Below are positions 23,811 through 33,600 of a stretch of 64,000 nucleotides of DNA, in pieces (the stretch's first letter is position 1; every line of letters begins with the position of its first letter). The notes below the pieces were generated by a model. The model made no database searches. It saw only the letters and a list, made by a program, of their open reading frames with translations, and had not been told where the DNA came from. Both the position numbers and the translations under genes were made by a program. The stretch spans positions 282,001 through 346,000 of the forward strand of contig JAUJYZ010001425.1 of assembly GCA_033675265.1 (NCBI GenBank), read 5' to 3'. The stretch comes from Actinostola sp. cb2023. Taxonomy: Eukaryota; Cnidaria; Anthozoa; Actiniaria; Actinostolidae.

Positions 23811-24064
23811 AACAAATAAAACACAATCTACCGTGTTTGCACAGGCTTATGCAAACCGAGGTGTGTTTGGGAGAATTCGAGAGCAGATCAGTGCAAACAC
23901 GAGACCGCAGGTCGAGTGTTTGCAAACCTGCTCTCGAATTCGAGAGCAGGTGCAAACACTCGACCTGCGGTCTCGTGTTTGCACTGATCTGCTCTCGAAT
24001 TCTCCCAAACACACCTCGGTTTGCATAAGCCTGTGCAAACACGGTAGATTGTGTTTTATTTGTT
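23811..24064. mobile_element. 254-bp near-perfect palindrome (foldback element)
   Basis: The two arms, AACAAATAAAACACAATCTA from 23811 and its inverse ending at 24064, are almost identical throughout and meet at CTCTCGAATTCGAGAG with essentially no loop. A related fragment, AAGCCTGTGCAAACACGGTT, lies at 23502-23521. Such a palindrome would extrude as a cruciform or foldback. Confidence 0.9.
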
Positions 24065-24766
24065 AAATAGTCTATTGCAGAAAATCTAAGGAGCACACGT
24101 GTCGACGATGCAACAAAACACGAGGAACCACGAACTGAGATAATTAACTTCTTGATTCCTTTTAGAATGCCGAAACAACTCAACATTGAACACAACAGCT
24201 TTGGAGTGATAGCCTCCCATGCTGCACCAAATAACTGGCACAGGACGAAACGAAGGATTTCCTGAAACGGAAATTCTGTCGGAAATTTGCTCCCTTCACA
24301 TTTCCGACGAATTTACGGAAACGTAAATCCATTTTCGTTGCATTTGGCTGTTCAATGCATTTCCGTTATACGTATACGTCGAATATTGACTTATACGTAC
24401 TTGTAAAGGTTTCCGTCGCATATAAGTTAGAATATATTCTGCGGAAACCTACATGTAAGCCAGCTTCAATTATTTATTTTAAAATCACTTTCTGTTCGTA
24501 ATACAATGGTGAATATTGATCGAAGTAGTTCGCGACAGCACAGTAGCGATAGAAAAAGTAGTCAACCTAACTTTCACTGTATGCGTTTAAATTGAGAAAG
24601 GGGTCCGATCGTAAATCATTGTGACTGAGTCCTCCCTTTCATTATTAGACTATCAAGATTATTATTCTTTCCTACTCGGATGCTGATTTATTTATTTATT
24701 TTTTCTCGTGCCAACACATACAAACAAGTAAGTAGATAACTTTATTTTAGCATGAGAGGCGTTACT

Positions 24767-25801
24767 CGCTGGGGCCAGGAGCTGGGACCGAAGGCCGGAA
24801 GTGAGGGGAGAGGGGAGGAGCTCAGGGGTCGGTTGCATAAAATCTGTACTTAAGTGTTCACTTAAGTGAGGCACTTAATATTGTATTACGGGTTTCCTAA
24901 ATCGTGTTGCATGAAGCTTACTTAACACATTCGTAAGTGAATTACTAAAGAGTGAATTTACAGGGACACTTTTAAAAGTGATTGGTTAAGCATATTAAAT
25001 AGTTTTAATTCATAGAACTCATAGAATTTGATTACAGAAATGTATAATTAACAAAGCCTATAGAAGCTAATAAATCAAATAAATCAAAAAGCTTTCAAAA
25101 ATGAATAACATCGACTGTACAAAAATGTAAACGGATTACTTGATGAAATTAAGGAAAGGAAAATGAGCACATTTATCTATTCAGTTATTTGTGCGAGTTC
25201 GTTTTTTGCAGGAAAAATAAACCTATAAATGCCAAAATTTGCTTGTCAAATCTTAAAATGTGCATACATGCATGCTGCAAAATAGCGCTAAAAAGCATAA
25301 TACTTTTTTCCTGAAAATATATCTCCAAATTAGTCCAAATAAACACACTTACAATACAAGGCTATGATATGTTTATAAATTCAAAATATTGAAGGAAATT
25401 TGAAACTGAAAGTAAGATTTTCCATGACGCACTTAGTTTTACGGGACCTCTAGGGCTCCCGTAAATTTACGGACGACTTCTGCACTTAAGAAATGGGCGC
25501 AATACGTTTGTGCAACACCCGTATATTTCGTTGCATAAACAGCACTTTTAAAAGTGGTCACTTACGATAATCGTAAGATCCAATGCTTAAGTGAAACTCT
25601 TAATTGAGCAATTAACTCATTATTTGCAACAGTCTTAAATTATGAGTACACTTAAGTAGACTCGTAAGTTTTATGCAACCGGCCCCAGGACCGGAAGGGA
25701 CAAAAAGCGCCTCCCCCCTTCCCCCCTCCTCTCGCTTTTTGTCCTTTCCCCATTCCCTTCCGGCCCTCCCCATTCCCGGTCAGCTCCCGGCCCCAGCGAG
25801 G
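24767..25801. mobile_element. MITE pair nested inside the EnSpm-like element
   Basis: Outer inverted ends CTCGCTGGGGCCAGGAGCTG (from 24767) and the inverse ending CCCCAGCGAG (to 25801). Inside, a second element at about 24826-25683 has ends GGTCGGTTGCATAAAA and TTTTATGCAACCGGCC, with many CTTAAGTG/CACTTAAG words near both ends. Confidence 0.75.
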
Positions 25802-26001
25802 AATGCATGCTTTGTAGGCTACTTTATTTAGGCAGGGTGGCCCTTTCAGCACTAGACTCAGTGGTATCCATAGGGGCCCTGCAACATTCTACATATTAAA
25901 CTATTTACAATGTACAAATATATATATTTTTAAATGATATAGCAAACAAACAATGTGCAAATCAGCATGGAAGTGGGAAGATTATGGGCTTTTTATATCG
26001 T

Positions 26002-26935
26002 CTATTGAAACATGTGTCTGATTAGAGGTGAGACGACGATGAAATCTTCATTTCCATCTTTGTGATTCCCATAAATAAACCTTGACATAATCCGTTGAAC
26101 TGGTATAAATGTAGCTGCACCAGGCTGGACAAATTCTTTAGCGTTCCACACAGACAAGGGACTACGAAAAGTGATGCTAGCCTGATCAGAGTTAGAACTT
26201 TCTTTATACCACTTAACCAATGCAAGGATATGCGGGACGGGGATCTTGTTGATGTGAATGGTATGGTAGAGAAAACATTGGACTATTCCAGGTCTCGCAC
26301 AATATCCTTCAGTTATGCGTCCATCGCTGTCTGACCATGACGCCATTACATAGCCATATAATGATAGGCGAGAATTAAATCTTGAGCCAAATCTTTCCTT
26401 GTATACTATAACGGTACTGTATTTTCGAAAACATCTATTTAAATGGTGTAATTTAATGGTGCATTGATGGTAAAGTTCGCGATACATATCTCTTAGAACT
26501 GCTAAGTCATCATTATCAAAGGACGATAGTTTAAAGTTATTTGGTAAACTAATGTCGTCCAAGTTTTTCCAAGATTCGATAAGATTACGAGGATGTTCTC
26601 TTATCAGATTTTGGAAATTGTTGAGGTTGACCGACCATGCCTCCTGTTGCTGCCCATCAACAATGTTATCTCCTAACATAGTCTTGCAAATAGGTAGGAA
26701 TTGTTCTTGGTATTCTTGTGGTAAGCTGTACTGAAGATCCGAGGCGTAATTCATGCTCAAGAATTTTCGCATCAGCTGCACTTCGATCAACCTGTTGTTT
26801 GTATGGAAGTTTCCAAACGCTCGAAACTGAAACACCAAAACCCAAAAACGCTTCCATAATTTTCAATGCATGATTTCAAATGCATATGTAAATGAATATT
26901 TGGTGTAACTGCTTCTTTTCCATACAGACGCTCGA
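26002..26935 (-). pseudogene. EnSpm/CACTA transposase, C-terminal part, frameshifted
   Basis: On the minus strand, 26935-26787 reads LLDFAIKFERLYG and GFWCFSFER; after a frameshift near 26815-26830 the frame ending at 26002 continues with NFHTNNRLIEVQLMRKF and on to HKDGNEDFIVVSPLIRHMF. Both pieces match my recollection of the region after the catalytic core in animal EnSpm transposases. The catalytic core itself is not found. The upstream side runs straight into the GAAA microsatellite, so the gene is truncated as well as frameshifted and should not make an active enzyme. It lies within the 24239-36619 element. Confidence 0.75.
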
Positions 26936-26981
26936 ATTTGATCGCAAAATCTAACAGTTTTCTGTCAGCGAGAAACAAATC

Positions 26982-27452
<471 letters not shown>

Positions 27453-27861
27453 AAAAGAACGAAGTAATCGGAAGGAAGAAAGAAAAGAACGAAGTAATCG
27501 GAAGGAAGAAGAGAGGGAGGGAGGAAGAAATGTAATGAGATAACGCATGGGTCCGCATGACGTGGGTGCATGCATGGTCAGGGAGCCGAGTACGGAATTT
27601 CAGTAGTTGTGACTCTCGCAGAAGTAATTGTAGTTAAAGAGGTAAAATAAAAACTGACCACCTCAGGAAAAAGGTTTTATATATATTATATATGCCATAA
27701 AATAAAACAATAGAATTATACTTGAGCTAGCCCTTCTCAGACAAGTGGCGGAGAACTCGACACGGCTTCAGTACAAAGAGGGAGTGAAGGAGGGGGGATG
27801 CTTGGGAGGGAGGGATAAAATGGCAGGATGTCATGGTCAGATGTAGCCTAGAAAAACTTAC

Positions 27862-28728
27862 CCGATGTAGATGTCTCAAATTCTGAATGTCCCATTCCAA
27901 TATCATCTAAATAAAGAAAACTCAGTATAAACTATTTTATTTTCAGAAACCACATTGATTCATTGTTTAGCTAAGAAACATAAGCAATGAATTTGTTCAA
28001 TAGTGAAATTGAATATGGTATGCAAAATTATATCATTGCTATAGCAATCGTGACACATGTGTAAATTACAATAGGTTTGGGCTCCCTGTGGTGAACACTC
28101 TCCTAAGCGACCACCTCCCGTAAGCGGCCACTTACTCCCGACCGGCGAGCAGTGGTCGCTTACGAGAGAGTTATCTGTATTTCACTGATTCGGTTGTTGG
28201 GTTACGTTGAAAATCATGAAACATGGGATTGAATTAGTTATTATATATATAATACATGTTTTTTTCTCAAAACGGTGTTTGGTCAACTGAATAGTTTTTT
28301 TCCCTGGAGAAATCATACTACTAACTGACTAACTTACCGTCACTGGAACTTTCTGGCACATCTTCCACAAAAGAACTTGAACTTGCAGCTGCAGATTGTT
28401 CGTCCTCTGTGATCCAAGTCATCGTAGATGTGTTAAAAAAGTTCTGTTTGTGTTCGTTATACTGTGTCCTGGCAAGATGTTTCCCACAGTGAAAACATTT
28501 ATACAACGTTATTGTGGGTTGTTCCTGTCCTTTTAGTACGTATTTAGCAGCATCGTTTTGCTCATTACTGCGTTTCCAAGTCTTGGTAGCGTAATTAAAA
28601 AACTCTCGTTTATGTCTCAAGAACTGAGACTTACTAAGACTTCTGTCGCAATGACCACATATTTGTTTCTTTTGGATATCTCCAGCAGATTGCGAAAATT
28701 TAGACCTTTTTGAAGATGTTGATGACAT
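27862..28728 (-). pseudogene. EnSpm-type transposase N-terminal zinc-finger exons
   Basis: Exon 1 runs from ATG 28728 to a GTAAGT donor at 28338; exon 2 is a 45-bp exon 27906-27862 that joins in phase (GAT split 1/2). The product has two related finger-like units, CGHCDRSLSKSQFLRHKREF and CFHCGKHLARTQYNEHKQNF, each C-x2-C ... H followed by FF and W, then an acidic/Ser-rich tail. Such paired fingers are what I would expect at the DNA-binding N-terminus of an animal EnSpm transposase; this is recollection, not a search. No exons with a catalytic core follow. Same strand as the C-terminal piece at 26002-26935. Confidence 0.55.
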
Positions 28729-29208
28729 TTTAAATGATTTATCTAGTCTCGATCGACACAAGGTCGAAAACTGATTTGTAGGATTTCGACCAGCTATGCT
28801 GCTGTAATAGTAATATGATATCATTCTTTCACAATTTTTAATTTGTACGTAAATGATTTCATAATACAGAATCCCGTGCACGTGTCCTGCACGCCGTACG
28901 CGTGTCAAAATATGTCATGTCGAGCAATGATTCAGATGAGTAAACATAGTAAATTATGATCAATTGTGTCTGTAGTGTAAGCATGTATTGAATTCAAAGG
29001 GTCCTTTGTCCACGTTTTAAACTTTATAGATCTTACAGCTGAGTGGTAAACATCACTGAGCATGAGTTTCACATTGCATCACTAGTTTTTTTAATTAATA
29101 ACTTTAATTGCCTCTCCCATTTCAAGTAAAAAGTCACGCAAATCAAACCCTTACATGGCTTCACTAATTCGAAAATACAAAATATTAAACTCATATACAA
29201 ACAAAAAC

Positions 29209-30354
29209 TCACGATGAACTTAAATAAGTAATTGTCATTCCAAGTGTCCAAGAAAAAAGTTTAATTGATGATCGTGATTTGAGATCAGAGACACAACACA
29301 TTTTAGTAATTCCTAAAATAGATTGACAAGAGTCAAAGTTACGGCGGCAAATGTGCTTCGCTATTCTTCCAAAGCTGTAAGCATCGGACAGAACACTTGG
29401 TGCAGTGTTTCCGCTTAGCACTTCCGGTGCTATATGGGGATACCTGACCTTCCTCTCGCTAAGATTTTCACTTCTCTCTTTTGATTCCTGTACAGTTGAT
29501 GTCAAGTTCGTACATTTACCAAAGTCTATTATCACAGGGCACCAATTACCGCAGCGCTTTACGATCAGGACATTGTCGCCTTTCATGTCGCCATGAATGA
29601 TTCCTTTGGAGTGCATGTGCACCATTGTTTTTCCTAGCATTTTAATTATATCTGGCCATATGTTAGATGGTATTTTCTTTTCCAGAACAGCCTGATTTAG
29701 GGTAGTAGGCTTGACCTCGTCTCCACAATACTCGAGAATGAGTAGTTTCTCTCCGCCTTTCTCGCACACTCCATAGAGGTACGGAAGTCCCGGGTGGTCC
29801 CCCAATTGTCTGAGTACTTCAGCTTCTCTATGGATTAAATAATTGTACTTCTTGTTTTTCATTCTCTTCACTGCAACAAATGTCGTCCTGTATTTCATCA
29901 ATTTAACCTCACCAAACCGACCTTCACCAAGAATGCAATCTTGACAATACTCCTCGAGTAAACTTGGGTCCAAGTCGAGCACTTGAGCAGCGGCATTCCT
30001 TTCTCCTGTAGGGGGTTTGGGCACATCAATCAATTTCGTTGTTTTCACGACAGACGTGCCTATGTCGGGTCTCGCTGCCATCAGCATTTTGCCTGCATAT
30101 GTCGAGGCCATTCTTTTCATTAAAATATGATCCGTTTTCTTCTTTGCTTTCATCGGTTTGCTAGCCGGCACTTGGACAACTGTCACGTGCGGAGGTTCCT
30201 CTAGCTCGTTTGCTGGAGTTTGAATAACGTCTGTCTTGTCTGTTTTCGCAAGATTACTTTCTCTCGCCTCATGCTGCCTTCTGCGACTTCGATATTCTTT
30301 TCGTCGTTGTGAGCGTCGCCCTTGTGATCTGCTGGACTTTCTTGTTGTTTCCAT
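29209..30354 (-). CDS. Protein kinase carried by the EnSpm-like element
   Basis: Single-exon frame of 381 residues. Residues 1-130 are basic and Lys/Arg-rich (RRSQRRKEYRSRRR near the start), possibly nuclear. The kinase domain follows: glycine loop GEGRFGEV (143-150), AVK lysine 163, a C-helix glutamate in HREAE (about 177), catalytic loop HGDMKGDN (254-261, with Gly in place of the usual Arg of HRD), DFG 277-279, APE 309-311, and SDAYSFG. All catalytic residues are present, so activity is plausible. The C-lobe ends early, near the family minimum. It lies between the transposase exons (same strand) and the divergent gene starting at 30616, leaving a 260-bp shared upstream region. It has no frameshift, unlike the transposase next to it. 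Substrates are unknown. A captured host gene or a functional part of the element are both possible. Confidence 0.85.
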   Translation of the reverse strand: METTRKSSRSQGRRSQRRKEYRSRRRQHEARESNLAKTDKTDVIQTPANELEEPPHVTVVQVPASKPMKAKKKTDHILMKRMASTYAGKMLMAARPDIGTSVVKTTKLIDVPKPPTGERNAAAQVLDLDPSLLEEYCQDCILGEGRFGEVKLMKYRTTFVAVKRMKNKKYNYLIHREAEVLRQLGDHPGLPYLYGVCEKGGEKLLILEYCGDEVKPTTLNQAVLEKKIPSNIWPDIIKMLGKTMVHMHSKGIIHGDMKGDNVLIVKRCGNWCPVIIDFGKCTNLTSTVQESKERSENLSERKVRYPHIAPEVLSGNTAPSVLSDAYSFGRIAKHICRRNFDSCQSILGITKMCCVSDLKSRSSIKLFSWTLGMTITYLSSS

Positions 30355-30615
30355 GATTTATTTCCAATATATAATTTTGGTCATTGCACACAAGTATAAA
30401 TTGACATGTGATCTAAATTAAGGTTTCTGTCATCACCGAACCAGATTAGTTGTGCAAGAAGGGTACCATTCAGCAATTGAGTGGAATACCCTCTTACTCC
30501 TGATGACGTCAATTGAAAAAAGAGCGGGAATTTCAGTTACTTGTCTTCACAACTCAAGCGGCTAAGGACCATATTTTCTTTGTCAATTTCTCTCCGGTTT
30601 ATTTTACTCTATGAA
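30355..30615. promoter_or_regulatory. Shared divergent upstream region
   Basis: Only 261 bp separate the kinase ATG (- strand) and the + strand ATG at 30616, so both genes probably use one bidirectional promoter inside the transposon. CAATTGAAAAAAGAGCGGG lies near the middle. I see no clear TATA box for either side. Confidence 0.35.
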
Positions 30616-33600
30616 ATGATTGGGATCGATGAAAACGAGATAGGCGATGCAACTGGTGTTCAAGAGCTTAAACGAGAGCTGGAAAGCCTAAAAGAAGACG
30701 TTAAAGCTCTCAAAGAGACGGCAGTCGAGCGCGTGAGATCGGACAGGAGGAATACAAGGAAATTGTTTAGGAATATCGACCATGGATGTTCGGTAAGTAT
30801 ACCAAGTAAGCATTCTAATTCTACTGTATTTATTTGGCCACGTAATTTCAAGTGAACATATGTACATAATGTACAAATTCTAATTGTTCACAAATGTTAT
30901 TTGAGCGGACAGTACTATAATAATTTCGCGCTCTTTTTAATGTATTTGATTTCCTCGCGGCACAATGCCACTAAACTCAAAAGAGTAACACAAATTCTGA
31001 TTAGTGTGTTTATATATTATTCTCAAAGCAAAAGTAAACGGTTTGGTTTAATAATAATATATAAATATGTGTACATGAACAAATCAATCCCGGGGGGGGG
31101 GGGGGGGGGGGGTACAATATTGTTGGATGAATATTTAATATAATTCAGTGTTCATCACGTCATGTTTTTGACATATCAGTAGCGGTTGCGTGACCTCAGT
31201 GATGAAAGACAAGAGAAACGTCTTGAATTGGCCCATTTTCAGTACCACAGGCAGCCCAAGCTGCAATGGTCTTGTATTTTAGACATATATTTAAAAATAT
31301 CCAACGTTGTTTTTGGTGTTTTTCAAACTGCATTGGGCTAGGTTTTTAGCCTTTTATGTCTATACTGAAAAACCTAGTCCAATGCAGTCTAAAAAACACC
31401 AAAAACATTAAAAAATATACACCTATTTTCAACTGAAAACGTGGTCCAAAGAGATAAAAGAAAATCAAATTCCACCCTGTCCTGTCTGTAATCGTTACAC
31501 GACCATTGCTTGGGCTGCCTGTGCCTAGTTTATACCAGAGACCGTCTGGACGGATTATCTATCAGATGATGATTCGAATAAAGACGAGTAATTCATCTCA
31601 AAACACGTCTAAACGCGCGTGTTTTCAAACAGGTAACTCGTCTCAGACGAATAATCCGTCTCTTGTATAAATTGGGCCATTGCAAAATATGAGAATGCGT
31701 AGAAAATTTAATATAATTTATTTTATTTATTATATTCTAGAAAGCTGTTCGCCAAACATACGATAACCTTTGCAAAAACGACGACTTCCAGGATTGGAAT
31801 TTAGATGAAGGGTATTTAATTAATGACCACCCTATTTTTGTCCGCATTTGAGTAGGACTGCATTTCATTTCATTTCATTTCTAATCCTCTAATCCATTTG
31901 ACGACAGATAAGCTAGGGGAAGAGGTTCTGCTCTCGACGGGCCATTCGTCCTCGAGCGAGTAGCTAGTCGGTGCGGTTAGCCGTCTTCGAGCGGCTGATA
32001 GCATTTGAGTGGAAACTGCATTTCATTTCATTTCATTTCTAATCCTCTAATCCATTTGACGACAGATAAGCTAGGGGAAGAGTTCTGTTCTTCTGCTCTC
32101 GACGGGCCATTTCGTCCTCGAGCGAGTAGCTCTAGTCGAGTGCGGTCGGTGCGGTTAGCCGTCTTCGAGCGGCTGATAGCATTTGAGTGGAACTGCATTT
32201 CATTTCATTTCTAATCCTCTAATCCATTTGACACCAGATAAGCTAGGGGAAGAGGTTCTGCTCTCGACGGGCCATTCGTCCTCGAGCGAGTAGCTAGTCG
32301 GTGCGGTTAGCCGTCTTCGAGCGGCTGATAGCATTTGAGTGGAACTGCATTTCATTTCATTTCATTTCATTTCATTTCATTTTTCATTTCATTTCATTTC
32401 ATTTCATTTTTCTAATACCTCTAATCCATTTGACGACAGATAAGCTAGGGGAAGAGGTTCTGCTCTCGACGGGCCATTCGTCCTCGAGCGAGTAGCTAGT
32501 CGGTGCGGTTAGCCGTCTTCGAGCGGCTGATAGCATTTGAGTGGAACTGCATTTCATTTCATTTCTAATCCTCTAATCCATTTGACACCAGATAAGCTAG
32601 GGGAAGAGGTTCTGCTCTCGACGGGCCATTCGTCCTCGAGCGAGTAGCTAGTCGGTGCGGTTAGCCGTCTTCGAGCGGCTGATAGCATTTGAGTGGAACT
32701 GCATTTCATTTCATTTCATTTCATTTCATTTCATTTCATTTCATTTCTAATACCTCTAATCCATTTGACGACAGATAAGCTAGGGGAAGAGGTTCTGCTC
32801 TCGACGGGCCATTCGTCCTCGAGCGAGTAGCTAGTCGGTGCGGTTAGCCGTCTTCGAGCGGCTGATAGCATTTGAGTGGAACTGCATTTCATTTCATTTC
32901 ATTTCTAATCCTCTAATCCATTTGAGATAACCAGATAAGCTAGGGGAAGAGGTTCTGTTCTCGACGGGCCATTCGTCTCTCGAGCGAGTAGCTAGTCGGT
33001 GCGGTTAGCCGTCTTCGAGCGGCTGATAGCATTTGAGTGGAACTGCATTTCATTTCATTTCATTTCTAATCCTCTAATCCATTTGACGCCAGATAAGCTA
33101 GGGGAAGAGGTTCTGCTCTCGACGGGCCATTCGTCCTCGAGCGAGTAGCTAGTCGGTGCGGTTAGCCGTCTTCGAGCGGCTGATAGCATTTGAGTGGGAC
33201 CGCATTCCATGCGTTTCATTTCATTATTTCATTTCCAATAACTATAATCCATTTGACGACAGATTTGAGTGGGATTGCATTCCTTAATAGATGAAATTTA
33301 CAGCTCTTTATTTAACGGGCCAGATAGAAGCTTGGCGGTTTATGTAGAGATGTCCTTGAACCATTTATGTTTTCTGAACGCTGTTAGCTCTTTTCATATT
33401 TTTTCATTTAAAAAAATAGATTTTACTCAGACCACAACAGAAAGATTTCACGAACCATAAGAAGGGAAGTTAGAGGGTCATACGATTCAAACTCTTGGAA
33501 AACCGCGGTTTTAAAAGGTACGTTCGTTTCTTTGCTTTTTGTGTGTATTAATTACCAGTGCCTGATCATTACAACTACTGAACTGCATTTTCACGCCCAC

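Noticed and set aside
31247..31527. Non-autonomous EnSpm copy, because its ends start CACAGG like the large element
   Set aside because: Only six bases agree and no 3-bp target duplication is visible at its ends.
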